This document shows, piece by piece, positions 55,587 to 64,000 of a DNA stretch of 64,000 bases. How positions within the stretch are numbered: the first letter of the stretch is position 1; every line of letters begins with the position of its first letter. Both the position numbers and the translations under genes were made by a program. The notes beneath the pieces are model-generated. The model ran no database searches, was not told the origin of the DNA, and worked only from the letters and a program-made list of their open reading frames with translations. The stretch is taken from assembly GCF_030296575.1 (NCBI RefSeq), contig NZ_AP027729.1, positions 930,001-994,000 on the forward strand, given 5' to 3'. Origin of the DNA: Paraoerskovia sediminicola (lineage in GTDB: Bacteria; Actinomycetota; Actinomycetes; Actinomycetales; Cellulomonadaceae).

Positions 55587-56755
55587 CGGGCCACCTCCGA
55601 GGTCTCGAAGCCGGCCTCGTACTCGGCGTGCCAGGCTCGCTCCGCCGTCACGGTCCCGTGCTCGCTCGCGTAGACCGTGTCGAACATCGACGAGGCCGGC
55701 GGGGCCTCGAGCGCTCGGACGTAGGTGCGCAGGTGCTCCCCCAGCGCGTCCGCCTCGGCGGCGACCTGCTCGGCCCAGCCCTGGTCCCACGCGCCCTCGG
55801 ACTCCAGGTGCTTGCGCAGCCGGTCGATGGGGTCGCGCTCACGCCAGCTCTGCTCCTCGGCGCGCGACCGGTAGCGCGTCGGGTCGTCGGACGTCGTGTG
55901 AGCACCCATCCGGTAGGTGAACGCCTCGACGAAGGTGGGGCCGCCGCCGGACCGCGCCCGCTCGAGCGCCTCGTCCATCACGGCGTAGCTCGCGAGGACG
56001 TCGTTGCCGTCCACCCGGACGCCCGGGATGCCGAACCCGTCGCCCCGCCGGTAGAGGGGGACCCTGGACTGCTTCGTGGTGGGCTCGGAGATCGCCCACT
56101 GGTTGTTCTGGCAGAAGAAGACCACGGGGGCGTTCGTGGTGGCCGCGAACACGAGCGCCTCGTTCACGTCACCCTGGGACGTGGACCCGTCACCGAAGTA
56201 CGCGACCACCGCGGTGTCCCGGTCGGGGTCGCCGGTGCCGACGAGACCGTCGCGCTGCACGCCCATCGCGTAGCCGGTCGCGTGCAGGGCGTGGGAGCCG
56301 ATGACGAGCGTGTAGAGGTGGAAGTTGTGCGCCTCCGTGTCCCAGCCGCCGTGGTCCACACCGCGGAACTGCAGGAGGATCTGCGCGAGGTCGAGGCCAC
56401 GGGTGTGCGCGACGCCGTGCTCGCGGTACGACGGGAAGACGTAGTCCTGGGCGGCCAGCGCACGACCGGACCCGACCTGCGCGGCCTCCTGCCCGAGGCA
56501 CTGCGGGAACAGCCCGAGCTCGCCCTGTCTCTGGAGCGCCGTCGCCTCGTCGTCGAACCGGCGCACCAGGACCATGTCCTCGTAGAGGCCTCGCAGCGCA
56601 TCGTGATCCAGGTGCGCGACGCGCTTCGCGTACGGGGCGCTGCCGCCCTCGGCCGTGCGCTCGCCGCTCGGTGTCAGCAGCTGGATCATCTGCGCGTCGG
56701 TGGGGTGTGCGCTGCTCTCGGCGACATGCTCGGCAGCCGGGGTCTGCTGGTCCAC
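55583..56755 (-). CDS. 2-oxoacid dehydrogenase E1 component, alpha subunit
   Basis: 390 residues. TPP motif GDGSTSQGDVNEALVFAATT...NN, substrate region FPQCLGQEAAQVGSGRAL, phosphorylation-loop-like YRMGAHTTSDDPTRYRS. The alpha2beta2 form and DYVFPSYREHGVAHTRG favour the branched-chain/pyruvate BkdA-PdhA group; the exact substrate is not certain. First gene of an E1alpha-E1beta-E2 operon with a striking triple palindrome 52-95 bp upstream. Confidence 0.94.
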   Translation of the reverse strand: MDQQTPAAEHVAESSAHPTDAQMIQLLTPSGERTAEGGSAPYAKRVAHLDHDALRGLYEDMVLVRRFDDEATALQRQGELGLFPQCLGQEAAQVGSGRALAAQDYVFPSYREHGVAHTRGLDLAQILLQFRGVDHGGWDTEAHNFHLYTLVIGSHALHATGYAMGVQRDGLVGTGDPDRDTAVVAYFGDGSTSQGDVNEALVFAATTNAPVVFFCQNNQWAISEPTTKQSRVPLYRRGDGFGIPGVRVDGNDVLASYAVMDEALERARSGGGPTFVEAFTYRMGAHTTSDDPTRYRSRAEEQSWRERDPIDRLRKHLESEGAWDQGWAEQVAAEADALGEHLRTYVRALEAPPASSMFDTVYASEHGTVTAERAWHAEYEAGFETSEVAR

Positions 56756-56806
56756 TCGGGCTCCTCCGGACTCGTGCTCTACGGCTGCGCACCCGTGGGG
56801 TACGCA

Positions 56807-56850
56807 CCTACGCTTCCGTAGGCTACGCCAGCGTAACCTACGGCACCGTA
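56807..56850. promoter_or_regulatory. Three evenly spaced palindromes upstream of the E1alpha gene
   Basis: CCTACG-CTTC-CGTAGG (56807-56822), TACGC-CA-GCGTA (56824-56835) and TACGG-CA-CCGTA (56839-56850); centres are 15 bp apart. Only these arms (TACG/CGTA) are shared. The layout suggests cooperative binding of a TetR-type repressor. Confidence 0.75.
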
Positions 56851-57052
56851 AGTTACGAGGCTCCCCGACCGGCCTTCAGGTTCCGAGTTGTCGGGCGCCT
56901 CCGACAGCACCGTACTGCCGCACCCCCGCGCACGCCTGAGCCCGGACGACGAAGGCAAGTCGTCGTTCGTTGCCCACGAATGAACGACCAGGGCGAGCCG
57001 GAAGGCTGAGCTGCGCGAGCAGCTCAGGCTCGTGGTCGCGACTCGTGTCCCA

Positions 57053-57808
57053 TCATCGTGCGAGCCACCCTCCGTCTACTGCGAGCACCTGTCCGTGCAC
57101 GTACTTGGCCGCCTGCGAGGCGAGGAAGACGACGACGTCGCCGACGTCGTCCGGCTCACCCCACCGACCGGCGGGGATGCGGACCGACAGCTGCGCGAGG
57201 CGGTCGGGGTCCGCGAGAAGTGCGGTGTTCATCTCCGTCGCCATGTAGCCCGGCGCGAGCGCGTTGACGTTGACGCCCTTGCCCGCCCACTCGTTGCACA
57301 GCGCCTTCGTGAGCTGGGCGACGCCGCCCTTGCTCGCCGCGTACGCGGGGACGGTGAGCCCACCCTGGAAGCTCAGGAGCGAGGCGAGGTTCACGACCTT
57401 GCCCGCGCCGCGCTCGAGCATCGGTCGGCCGAAGATCTGGCAGAGCTGGAAGACCGAGCGGAGGTTGACGTCCATGATCGCGTCCCACGCGTCGAGCGGG
57501 AAGTCCACCGCGGGGTACCGGTCCTGGGACCCGGCGTTGTTGACCAGGATGTCGACCGTATGGTCGGCGAGGACCTGCTCGCCGGCTGCCGCGATCGCGT
57601 CACCGTCGCCGAGGTCCACGGGGACGTGGCTGACCGTGCGGCCGAGGCCGGCGGCGTGGTCGGCCAGCTCGGACGATATGTCGGACCGGCTCAGCACGAC
57701 GACGTCGGCTCCCGCCGCGAGCAGTGACTCGGTGATGCCGAGGCCGAGGCCCCGGCCCCCGCCGGTGACGACCGCGGTGCGGCCCGACAGGTCGAAGGGC
57801 GTGCTCAT
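57053..57808 (-). CDS. Short-chain dehydrogenase/reductase (KduD-like)
   Basis: 251 residues, classical SDR: cofactor loop TGGGRGLGLGI, NNAG, Ser in LASLLSFQGG, YxxxK in PAYAASKGG, PG in LAPGYMATEM. Closest in layout to 2-deoxy-D-gluconate 3-dehydrogenase (KduD) (SDISSELADHAA, SQDRYPAVDFPLDAWDAIMD). ATG overlaps the stop of the zinc dehydrogenase (ATGA). Last gene of a three-dehydrogenase cassette probably acting on sugar acids. Confidence 0.88.
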   Translation of the reverse strand: MSTPFDLSGRTAVVTGGGRGLGLGITESLLAAGADVVVLSRSDISSELADHAAGLGRTVSHVPVDLGDGDAIAAAGEQVLADHTVDILVNNAGSQDRYPAVDFPLDAWDAIMDVNLRSVFQLCQIFGRPMLERGAGKVVNLASLLSFQGGLTVPAYAASKGGVAQLTKALCNEWAGKGVNVNALAPGYMATEMNTALLADPDRLAQLSVRIPAGRWGEPDDVGDVVVFLASQAAKYVHGQVLAVDGGWLAR

Positions 57809-58835
57809 GCGTCTTCTCCTTCAGTGGGGGTGACGAGGACCTTGAGGCAGTCGGCCCCCGACGCGGCGGCGTCGAACGCCTCGGTGATGCGGCTGAGCGG
57901 GAAGGCCTTCGTCGGGAAGAGGTCGAGGCCGAGGGCGTCGTCCGCGATGAGCTCGATGGCCCGGCGCACGTCGGCGGTCGTGTACACGCGCACACCGACC
58001 ATCGACAGCTCCTTGAAGCACACGGCCTGCAGGTCCACCGCCGTCGGCTTCTTGTAGACACCGACGATGACGATGCGCCCGAGGACGCGCGTCGCCGCCG
58101 TCATCTCGGCCGCGACGGACGGGTGCGCAGCGCTGTCGAACGTCGTGTCCGCGCCCGCACCGTCGGTGAGCTCGTTCACGACGTCGGTGATGGTCGAGCC
58201 CTCGGGGACCACCGTGAGACCCATCGACGCGGCGACCTCACGCCGCCAGGCACTGGGCTCGGTGATCACGACGTGCGAGGCACCCTCGTGGCGCGCCACC
58301 AGGGCGGTGAGGATGCCGATCGGACCGGCACCGAAGACGGCGACCACGTCGCCCTTCTCCATCCCCGAGCGGCTCACGGCGTGCACGGCGACGGCGAGCG
58401 GCTCGGCGAGCGCGGCCGTCCGAGCGTCCACCGACGAGGGGACCTCGTGCAGGACCTCGGGGGCAGCGCGACGTACTCCGCGGCGCCACCCGGGGAGTCG
58501 ATGCCGTAGAGGCCGAGGCGGGCGCAGACGTGCGCCTGCCCGTGCATGCACGAGCGGCAATCGCCGCAGGAGATCAGCGGCTCGACGACGACGAGCGCCC
58601 CCGCGGCGGGACCCGATGCGCCCGCGGTCTCGACCCAGCCGGACATCTCGTGGCCCAGGATGATGCCGTGCTGGGCGCGCGGGTGCGTGCCGTGGAAGAT
58701 CCCGAGGTCGGTCCCGCAGATGCCGTTGTACGCCATCCGCACGAGGGCCCAGCCCTCGGGGACCTCGGGGCGCGGGACGTCGTGCGCTCCGACCTCGTCG
58801 GTGCCGGTCCAGACCGCGGCTTTCATCGAGCTCAT
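57805..58835 (-). CDS. Zinc-dependent alcohol/polyol dehydrogenase (apparent frameshift)
   Basis: 343 residues when corrected. MDR family: catalytic Zn ligands in GICGTDLGIFHG and LGHEMSG, structural Zn lobe CGDCRSCMHGQAHVC, nucleotide site VFGAGPIGILTALVARHEG. The frame breaks at the GGGGG run 58459-58463; one extra base joins GGAAEYVALPP to EVLHEVPSSVDARTAAL. Sorbitol/threonine/2,3-butanediol dehydrogenase-like; substrate open. Overlaps both neighbours in the cassette by 4 bp. Confidence 0.88.
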
Positions 58836-59938
58836 CGAACCGTTCCTTCCTGCTGGGGGACGGCGCTGCAGCGCCCTGGGGCCCCGAGCACCTCGGGGTT
58901 GACGATGTTCCGGGGAGCGCGGCCCGCGCAGACCTCGACGACGTTCTCGACGGTCCGACGCTTGAGCTCCTCGTACGACTCCTCCGTGTACCAGGCCAGG
59001 TGCGGGGTCAGCACGACGTTGTCGAACGCCATGAGGCCATGACCCACCGGGACAGGCTCCTCCTCGTGCACGTCGATCCCGGCGCCGGCGATCGCGCCAC
59101 GCTCGAGCGCGTCGATCAGCGCGTCCGTATCGACGACCCCGCCACGGCTGGTGTTGACGATGATCGCGTCCGACCGCATCCGAGCGAATTCGTCGGCGCC
59201 GATCATCCCGCGGGTGTCGTCGTTGAGCGGCGTGTGCAGCGAGATGACCTGGGAACGCTCGATCAGCTCGTCGAGGCTCACCGACGGGAAACCGCGGAAC
59301 GTGTCCTCGCTCGGGTCGGCGGCGCTGTCGTAGCCGATCACCTCGTAGCCGAGACCGGCCGCCTTGCGTGCCGTGACCGAACCGATCAGGCCCATGCCGA
59401 TGATGCCGAAGACCCGCTTACCCGTCTGGTAGAGAGGGCGGACCACCGGAAGGTCGAACGATCCGGCGCGCACGCCGCGGTCGAGGCGCGGGATGCCGCG
59501 CGCGACCGAGAGCGTCAGTCCCAGCGCGTGGTCCGAGACCGCCTCGGTGCCGTAGTCAGGGACGTTGCAGACCGCGATCCCACGCTCGGTCGCCGCAGCG
59601 ATGTCCACAGAGTCGACCCCGACGCCGTAGCGCCCGATGACCTTCATCTCGGGCAGGGCGTCCATCACCTCGGCAGTGATCTTCGCGTACTGCACGACGA
59701 TGCCCTGCGCACCGGCGCAGTTCTCGACCAGAGCGTCGGAGGTGAAGGACTGCGTGATCCGCAGCTCCCCGCCACCGGCCTCGACGACGTCCTGCTCGAT
59801 CGCGAACGAATCGTGATCGCACTCGGTGATCGCGACGAGAGGTCCCTTTTCCTGCGCCCCGCTCACCGAGCCCGATCCGGAACTCGGCCGGCTCGTCGTT
59901 CCTGATGGTGTACTACCGAATGCACCGATCTTCCCCAT
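58832..59938 (-). CDS. D-isomer-specific 2-hydroxyacid dehydrogenase (CtBP-like)
   Basis: 368 residues. NAD site GIIGMGLIGSVTARKAAGLG; catalytic Arg in NTSRGGVVD, Glu in IDVHEEEPVP, His in VVLTPHLAWYTEESYEE. C-terminal-binding-protein-like subgroup; the Ser/Gly-rich first 30 residues are unusual. First gene of the cassette behind the LacI-type promoter/operator at 60032. Probably reduces or oxidises a 2-keto/2-hydroxy sugar acid; no transporter or kinase is adjacent. Confidence 0.88.
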   Translation of the reverse strand: MGKIGAFGSTPSGTTSRPSSGSGSVSGAQEKGPLVAITECDHDSFAIEQDVVEAGGGELRITQSFTSDALVENCAGAQGIVVQYAKITAEVMDALPEMKVIGRYGVGVDSVDIAAATERGIAVCNVPDYGTEAVSDHALGLTLSVARGIPRLDRGVRAGSFDLPVVRPLYQTGKRVFGIIGMGLIGSVTARKAAGLGYEVIGYDSAADPSEDTFRGFPSVSLDELIERSQVISLHTPLNDDTRGMIGADEFARMRSDAIIVNTSRGGVVDTDALIDALERGAIAGAGIDVHEEEPVPVGHGLMAFDNVVLTPHLAWYTEESYEELKRRTVENVVEVCAGRAPRNIVNPEVLGAPGRCSAVPQQEGTVR

Positions 59939-60031
59939 CGAAAAACTCCTTCGTCTCGTTGCGGCGCGGCTCTCGCGGCATGCATGGGTGGTGACATCGG
60001 CCTCGTCGCCGCCGGCCTAGCCGCACTCTTG

Positions 60032-60060
60032 ACTAGAAAACCGGTTCACCACTCGCACAA
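60032..60060 (-). promoter_or_regulatory. Promoter of the dehydrogenase cassette with a LacI-type operator in the spacer
   Basis: On the minus strand TTGTGC (60060-60055) and TCTAGT (60037-60032) are 17 bp apart; the spacer holds GTGAACCGGTTTTC with the central AACCGGTT palindrome typical of LacI-family operators. GACTAG is repeated at 60031-60036 and 60061-60066. Repressor not in the window. Confidence 0.5.
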
Positions 60061-60099
60061 GACTAGTCGATCGTGCAGACAGGATCAGGACGCCAGCTG

Positions 60100-61224
60100 T
60101 CAGCGCCAGCTGGCGGAGACCTCCAGGAGGAGGTCCGTCGCCTCCGGCTCCCCGACGCTGACCCGGATCCCCTCGCCCGCGAACGGGCGCACGAGCACAC
60201 CGGCCGCGGCCGCCTCGGCGGCAGCCGCCACCGTGCGCTCGCCGAGCGGGAACCACACGAAGTTCCCCTGGGCGTCGGGCAGGTCCCACCCCCGGTCACG
60301 GAGCAGCCCGACCATCCGGTCGCGCTCCGCGACCACATTCTCGACGCGTACGAGGAGCTCGTCCCGCGCCGCGAGGGAGGCGATCGCGGCGTGCTGAGCG
60401 AGGTGGTTGACGCCGAACGGGGTGGACGTCGCGCGGATCGCGCGGGCCAGGCGCTTGCGCGCGACGGCGTAGCCGACCCGCAGCCCGGCGAGCCCGTAGG
60501 CCTTCGAGAAGGTGCGGACCAGGACGACGTTGCGGTGCCGGTCCAGGGTCGCGAGCCCGTCGACGACCCGCGGGTCCCGGACGAACTCGACGTACGCCTC
60601 GTCCACCACGACGAGGACGTCGCTGGGGACGGCGTCGAGGAACGCGTCCATCTCGTCCTGCCGGACGGCCGGTCCCGTGGGGTTGTTGGGCGTGCACACG
60701 AGGACTGCGCGGGTCCGGTCCGTGACCGCAGCCGCCATCGCGGGCAGGTCCAGGCGGGCGTCGTCGGTCAGGGGGACCGGCACCATCTCCCCGCCCGCGA
60801 CCGCCACGACGATGGGGTAGGCCTCGAAGGACCGCCACGGCACCACGACCTGGTCGCCGGGTTCGAGGACGGCCTCGAGCACGTGCTGCAGGACCGCCAC
60901 GGAACCGTTGCCCACCACGACGTTCTCCGGCGTCACCCGGAACGGGGCGACCTCGGCCGCCAACGGGTCCTGCGCCGACGACGACGCCAGGTGATCGGCG
61001 ATCGCGGCGACCAGCTCCGACGCGTACATGTCCGGGTACCGGTTCACGTCGTCCGCGGCGTCCGCGATGGCCGCGACGACGGACGGCAGCGGCGGGTACG
61101 GGTTCTCGTTGGACGAGAGCTTGTAGGCCGCGGCACCGACCGGGGTGCGGGCGCCCGGGACGTAGGCAGGGAGACCTGAGACGGACGGACGGACGGGGAC
61201 GCGAGGGGCGCGGCGTGCGGTCAC
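60100..61224 (-). CDS. hisC: Histidinol-phosphate aminotransferase
   Basis: 374 residues from GTG 61224. PLP fold I aminotransferase: KLSSNENPYPPLPSV, NVVVGNGSVAVLQHVLEA, CTPNNPTGP, DEAYVEF, PLP-Lys in RTFSKAYGLAGLRVGYAVA and GIRVSVGEPEATD. Family length. Acts in histidine synthesis, but no other his gene is near, so it may serve as a second aromatic/histidinol-phosphate aminotransferase. Confidence 0.85.
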   Translation of the reverse strand: MTARRAPRVPVRPSVSGLPAYVPGARTPVGAAAYKLSSNENPYPPLPSVVAAIADAADDVNRYPDMYASELVAAIADHLASSSAQDPLAAEVAPFRVTPENVVVGNGSVAVLQHVLEAVLEPGDQVVVPWRSFEAYPIVVAVAGGEMVPVPLTDDARLDLPAMAAAVTDRTRAVLVCTPNNPTGPAVRQDEMDAFLDAVPSDVLVVVDEAYVEFVRDPRVVDGLATLDRHRNVVLVRTFSKAYGLAGLRVGYAVARKRLARAIRATSTPFGVNHLAQHAAIASLAARDELLVRVENVVAERDRMVGLLRDRGWDLPDAQGNFVWFPLGERTVAAAAEAAAAGVLVRPFAGEGIRVSVGEPEATDLLLEVSASWR

Positions 61225-61341
61225 GGTGCCAGGATGCCACGGCACGCCGCCGGTACGCGGTCGCGGTGCTCGTCGGGCGGTCGCCACGCGGCCGTCGCGG
61301 TCGCCGCGCGGCCTGTCGTCCGCGCCTGCCAGAATGGCCGG

Positions 61342-61740
61342 ATGAACTTCCTCGTCCGCGCAGCGATCATGGCGCTCACGTTCTGGCTGACCAGTCTCAT
61401 CATCGACGAGCACTTCTTCATCGTCGACAACGGGACCATCGCGGGAACCGTCATCGTGATCTTCGTCGTCGCGTGCCTGTTCACGCTGGTGAACATGATC
61501 GTGAAGCCGATCGTCCAGATCATCTCGATCCCGCTCTACATCCTGACCCTCGGTCTCTTCCACCTGGTCATCAACGCGCTGATGCTCATGTTCACCGCGT
61601 GGATCACCGAGGCGGTCGACTGGGGCATCCGGCTCGAGGGCGGCTTCTGGTGGGCTGTCTGGATCGCCTTCATCATCGCCGTGATCAACCTGGTCATCAC
61701 CGGGATCGTGCCCGGGGACCAGAGCGGCCGGCGCCGCTGA
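61342..61740 (+). CDS. Phage holin family/YvlD-like membrane protein
   Basis: 132 residues from ATG 61342, four membrane helices (AIMALTFWLTSLIIDEHFFI, VIVIFVVACLFTLVNMIV, IPLYILTLGLFHLVINALML, WAVWIAFIIAVINLVITGIV). The motif NMIVKPIVQIISIPLYILTLGLF is diagnostic of the DUF-type YvlD/mycobacterial 'phage holin family'. These are chromosomal envelope proteins of unknown role, not phage-derived. Confidence 0.85.
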   Translation: MNFLVRAAIMALTFWLTSLIIDEHFFIVDNGTIAGTVIVIFVVACLFTLVNMIVKPIVQIISIPLYILTLGLFHLVINALMLMFTAWITEAVDWGIRLEGGFWWAVWIAFIIAVINLVITGIVPGDQSGRRR

Positions 61741-61744
61741 CGCG

Positions 61745-63763
61745 TCACGGCGCGCCGTCCGAGCCCGGACGACGCGGGCCGGACGCCGCGTCCGCCGGAA
61801 CCAGGTGGCCCTCGAACACCCGCGACTCGACCATCGCCCCGCTGAGGAACTCGGCCACCTCACGCTCCTGACGCGCGAGCCCGACGTCACCACGATCGAG
61901 GGCGGCCCGCAGGACCCGCAGGTGCGACTCCATGTCGTGCGGGAACCCCGAGCCGCCACCGTCGGGCTCCGCGAGACCCTGGACGAGCACCTGGTTATCC
62001 GACGGCTCGTTCGCGCGCCCGTCGAGGGCGTCCACCACCTCCCCCACCACGTCGAGCTTCGTCGTCTCGACGTCGCTCGGGATCTCGTAGCCCCCGGTCG
62101 GGGCTCCTGCGAGCGCCAGGCGGCTCACCGTGAAGCCGGAGTCGGGCATCCCGGCGATCACCGCGGCGATGAGACCCCCTTGGCTGTGCCCGGCGATCAT
62201 CACCTCCTCGTCCGCGCCGATGCCTGCCTGCCGCATCGCCTCCATGACGGCCTGGACGCTCCCGGTGATCTCGCGCCGCTGCGGGTCCGGTGACATGAGG
62301 TCGAGGTTCTGCGGCCACCCCCGCACCGCACCGCTCTCGTTCTCCGTCCCGGGCACGGTGACGAGCCAGCGGGTGGTCCCGTCGTCGTCGACGTACTTCT
62401 GGACGCCGATCGACCCGGTGGGCCGCAGGTCGGAGCCGCTGTCGTAGAGGGGATCGATCCCGGCGAAGACATCGGTCATCGTCTTGGCATCGGCGAGCTG
62501 AGACTGCTCGGGCGAGAGCTCGGTGACGACCGGCCGGTCGTCCCAGCGGTCACGCAGACCGTCGAGGACCCAGCTCAGCTCCTCCGCGGCGCCGGCCGCG
62601 TCCAGACGCACGGGGCCGCCTCGCCGGCCGGTCTGCCGACCGTCACCGTCCGTGGGTGCCGGACCAGGGATCTGGCCCGCCGTCCGGCCGGGCACAGTCA
62701 CCCGCCCCAGCCGCGACCGGAGGTCCGTCAGCAGCACACCCAGCACGCCCGCCATCCCCGGTACACCACCGATCCACTGCGGTTGACCTGACCACGGCAG
62801 CCCCGGCGGACCGGGCAGGCCAGGCGGGCCGGCCAGGACGGGCATGCCTGGGAGCCCCGGGAGACCTGGGAGCCAGGGCGTGGCCGACCCAAGAGGCAGG
62901 CCGGGCAGACCCGGCACCCCCGGCACGGGCGGCACCCCCGGCACTTGCGGCACCAGCAGCCGCTGGTCGTCGAGGAGCCAGAGGCCGCCTCGTCGGACCG
63001 TCGACCTGCCGCCGAGCGCCTCCCCCGCCCCGCCCGTCAGCAGTCGCCCGGTGCGGCCGACCAGCCGTCCGCTCGCGTCCAGCGTGGCGGTTCCCCACCG
63101 GTACGCGGCCCCCGACACGGCGCCGCCGACTGCGAGGTAGGGGGCGAGGCCCCGGATCACCGGCTCGTACATGACGCCGGCCGACGACGCGAAGTGCCCC
63201 ATGTCCCACCCGTCGCCCAGCACCCAGTGCCCGACCACCGAGGCGAGACCCACGTGGACGGTGATCATGACGGCGGTGACCGGGGCGAGGAGGCTCGCGA
63301 TCGTCACGATCCGGTCCGCGTCCCGCGACAGCCCGTACGAGACGAGGCTCTCGGTCTCGTCGTACCGGCGTGCGGCGAGCGCCATCCGGTCGGACACGAT
63401 GCGGATGCGCTCGGCGAGGTCGCATGCGGCGTCGCCTGCGGCGAGCGCGTCTGCGACGAGGTCGTCGCGGCATCGCCGCAGGGTCACGGTCGACACCGCG
63501 CCGGCGGCCGTCGGGTCCGCCCACACGGGGGTCACGTCGTCCGCCCCGAACGACGCGGCTCCCGCAGCGCGCACGAACGACTCCTCGACCGTCAGGACCG
63601 CCGCGGTGCAGCGTGACGCCACGTCGTCGGCCGCTGCCGCGGATCCCGCGAGACGGAGAGCTCGGTGGCTGATGGCCTCGGTCTCGGCGGACGTGGCCCG
63701 GCCGCCGACGACCCAGGTCCGGCCGATCGGGTCGGTGCCGTCGGAGCGGACCGAGGCAGGCAT
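61745..63763 (-). CDS. Alpha/beta hydrolase with collagen-like segment, next to a WXG-like gene
   Basis: 672 residues from ATG 63763 (GGAGG upstream). Residues ~1-130 are a helical region like the first part of actinobacterial WXG-associated hydrolases; one or two hydrophobic helices follow (IASLLAPVTAVMITVHVGLA). Then a Gly-Pro-Leu/Val collagen-like stretch (VPGVPGLPGLPLG, LPGLPGLPGMP, PPGLPGPPGLPW) and a C-terminal lipase-like domain with GHSQGG (Ser nucleophile). Probably secreted or surface; possibly a type VII-linked effector or housekeeping esterase. Confidence 0.75.
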   Translation of the reverse strand: MPASVRSDGTDPIGRTWVVGGRATSAETEAISHRALRLAGSAAAADDVASRCTAAVLTVEESFVRAAGAASFGADDVTPVWADPTAAGAVSTVTLRRCRDDLVADALAAGDAACDLAERIRIVSDRMALAARRYDETESLVSYGLSRDADRIVTIASLLAPVTAVMITVHVGLASVVGHWVLGDGWDMGHFASSAGVMYEPVIRGLAPYLAVGGAVSGAAYRWGTATLDASGRLVGRTGRLLTGGAGEALGGRSTVRRGGLWLLDDQRLLVPQVPGVPPVPGVPGLPGLPLGSATPWLPGLPGLPGMPVLAGPPGLPGPPGLPWSGQPQWIGGVPGMAGVLGVLLTDLRSRLGRVTVPGRTAGQIPGPAPTDGDGRQTGRRGGPVRLDAAGAAEELSWVLDGLRDRWDDRPVVTELSPEQSQLADAKTMTDVFAGIDPLYDSGSDLRPTGSIGVQKYVDDDGTTRWLVTVPGTENESGAVRGWPQNLDLMSPDPQRREITGSVQAVMEAMRQAGIGADEEVMIAGHSQGGLIAAVIAGMPDSGFTVSRLALAGAPTGGYEIPSDVETTKLDVVGEVVDALDGRANEPSDNQVLVQGLAEPDGGGSGFPHDMESHLRVLRAALDRGDVGLARQEREVAEFLSGAMVESRVFEGHLVPADAASGPRRPGSDGAP

Positions 63764-63765
63764 GG

Positions 63766-64000
63766 TCACCACCCTCCGACGACCGCCGCCCGCACCGCAG
63801 CGGCACGGCCCTCGTCGATGTCCTGGGTCAGCGCGTCCCATCGACGCGCTGACTCCTCAGCGGCGATCACCAGGAGCGCGAGCCTGCGCGCTTCAGCCGC
63901 GAGGTCGCCGAGCTCGCGGGCGTAGGCTTCCGCGGCGCGCCCGGTCCAGTCGACGCCCTCTGCGTGCGTGACCTCCCACGCCACACCGTCGACGAGCGCC
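63766..64000 (-). CDS. WXG100-like helical protein, 5'-truncated by window end
   Basis: The frame is open to the right edge. Visible residues ALVDGVAWEVTHAEGVDW..TGRAAEAYARELGDLAAEARR form a helix with W-T/S-G turn typical of WXG100/ESAT-6-like fold, followed by a second helix (LALLVIAAEESARRWDALTQ). Ends 3 bp upstream of the hydrolase ATG, so the two genes are coupled. Confidence 0.6.
   Translation of the reverse strand, partial: ALVDGVAWEVTHAEGVDWTGRAAEAYARELGDLAAEARRLALLVIAAEESARRWDALTQDIDEGRAAAVRAAVVGGW

Noticed and set aside
61342..61740. Prophage holin
   Set aside because: The YvlD-like family is chromosomal in actinobacteria and no phage genes surround it.

Overview
The window is very GC-rich, with G or C at almost every third codon position. 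It encodes Dcd, a fused MrpAB, HtaA/HmuTUV haem uptake, a sortase with a SigK-like sigma/anti-sigma pair, VTC/DUF4956 and a WXG100-like fragment. This points to a high-GC actinobacterium, most likely order Micrococcales (Cellulomonas/Promicromonospora-like); genus is inference.

Layout. 1-1.8 kb: alkylation repair (AlkA domain, Ogt). 1.8-9.9 kb (minus): CDF metal exporter and a seven-subunit Mrp Na+/H+ antiporter operon with overlapping genes. 10-11.7 kb: an unrecognised protein and dCTP deaminase. 11.9-17.0 kb: a 5.0-kb integrated element in tRNA-Gly(CCC), bounded by a 42-bp direct repeat. It has an integrase, an Xis-like protein, a replication-type protein carrying iteron-like repeats inside its gene, and two small phage-type proteins; no capsid or transfer gene was seen. 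17-20 kb: pirin, a 250-bp cluster of DnaA boxes far from any dnaA/dnaN, and a second copy of the unrecognised protein at 10 kb. 20-25 kb: DinB-like protein, DUF779 + acetaldehyde dehydrogenase, lipoprotein, GAF regulator. 25-34 kb: glycogen phosphorylase, TetR and MerR/TipA-type regulators, HAD phosphatase, DUF308, TIM-barrel and thioredoxin-NHL proteins. 34.3-41.4 kb: iron-regulated haem capture, import and degradation (hmuO, hmuTUV, htaA) with three DtxR/IdeR-like boxes. 41.4-49.2 kb: acetyltransferase, trypsin-like protease, DUF4397-sortase-sigma-anti-sigma, VTC/DUF4956. 49.3-57 kb: CopD-CtaG fusion, CbiX-type protein, zinc-ribbon protein and an E1alpha/E1beta/E2 2-oxoacid dehydrogenase operon behind three evenly spaced palindromes. 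57-64 kb: a three-dehydrogenase cassette behind a LacI-type operator/promoter, HisC, a holin-like membrane protein and a collagen-like alpha/beta hydrolase next to a WXG-like fragment.

Important caveat: ten otherwise conserved genes are broken by single-base shifts, nearly all in runs of 3-6 G or C (mrpF, glgP, thioredoxin-NHL, hmuU, hmuV twice, protease, sortase, VTC, E2, Zn-dehydrogenase). Restoring the base recreates full family sequence and the tight start/stop overlaps with neighbours, so homopolymer miscalling in the assembly is the simplest explanation. I annotate these as intact genes and give the site.

The most interesting items are the tiny tRNA-Gly element (in-gene origin-like repeats, integrase with an Lsr2-like insert, ordered arm-site repeats), the DnaA-box cluster, and a family of palindromes sharing the CGAACCGG arm.
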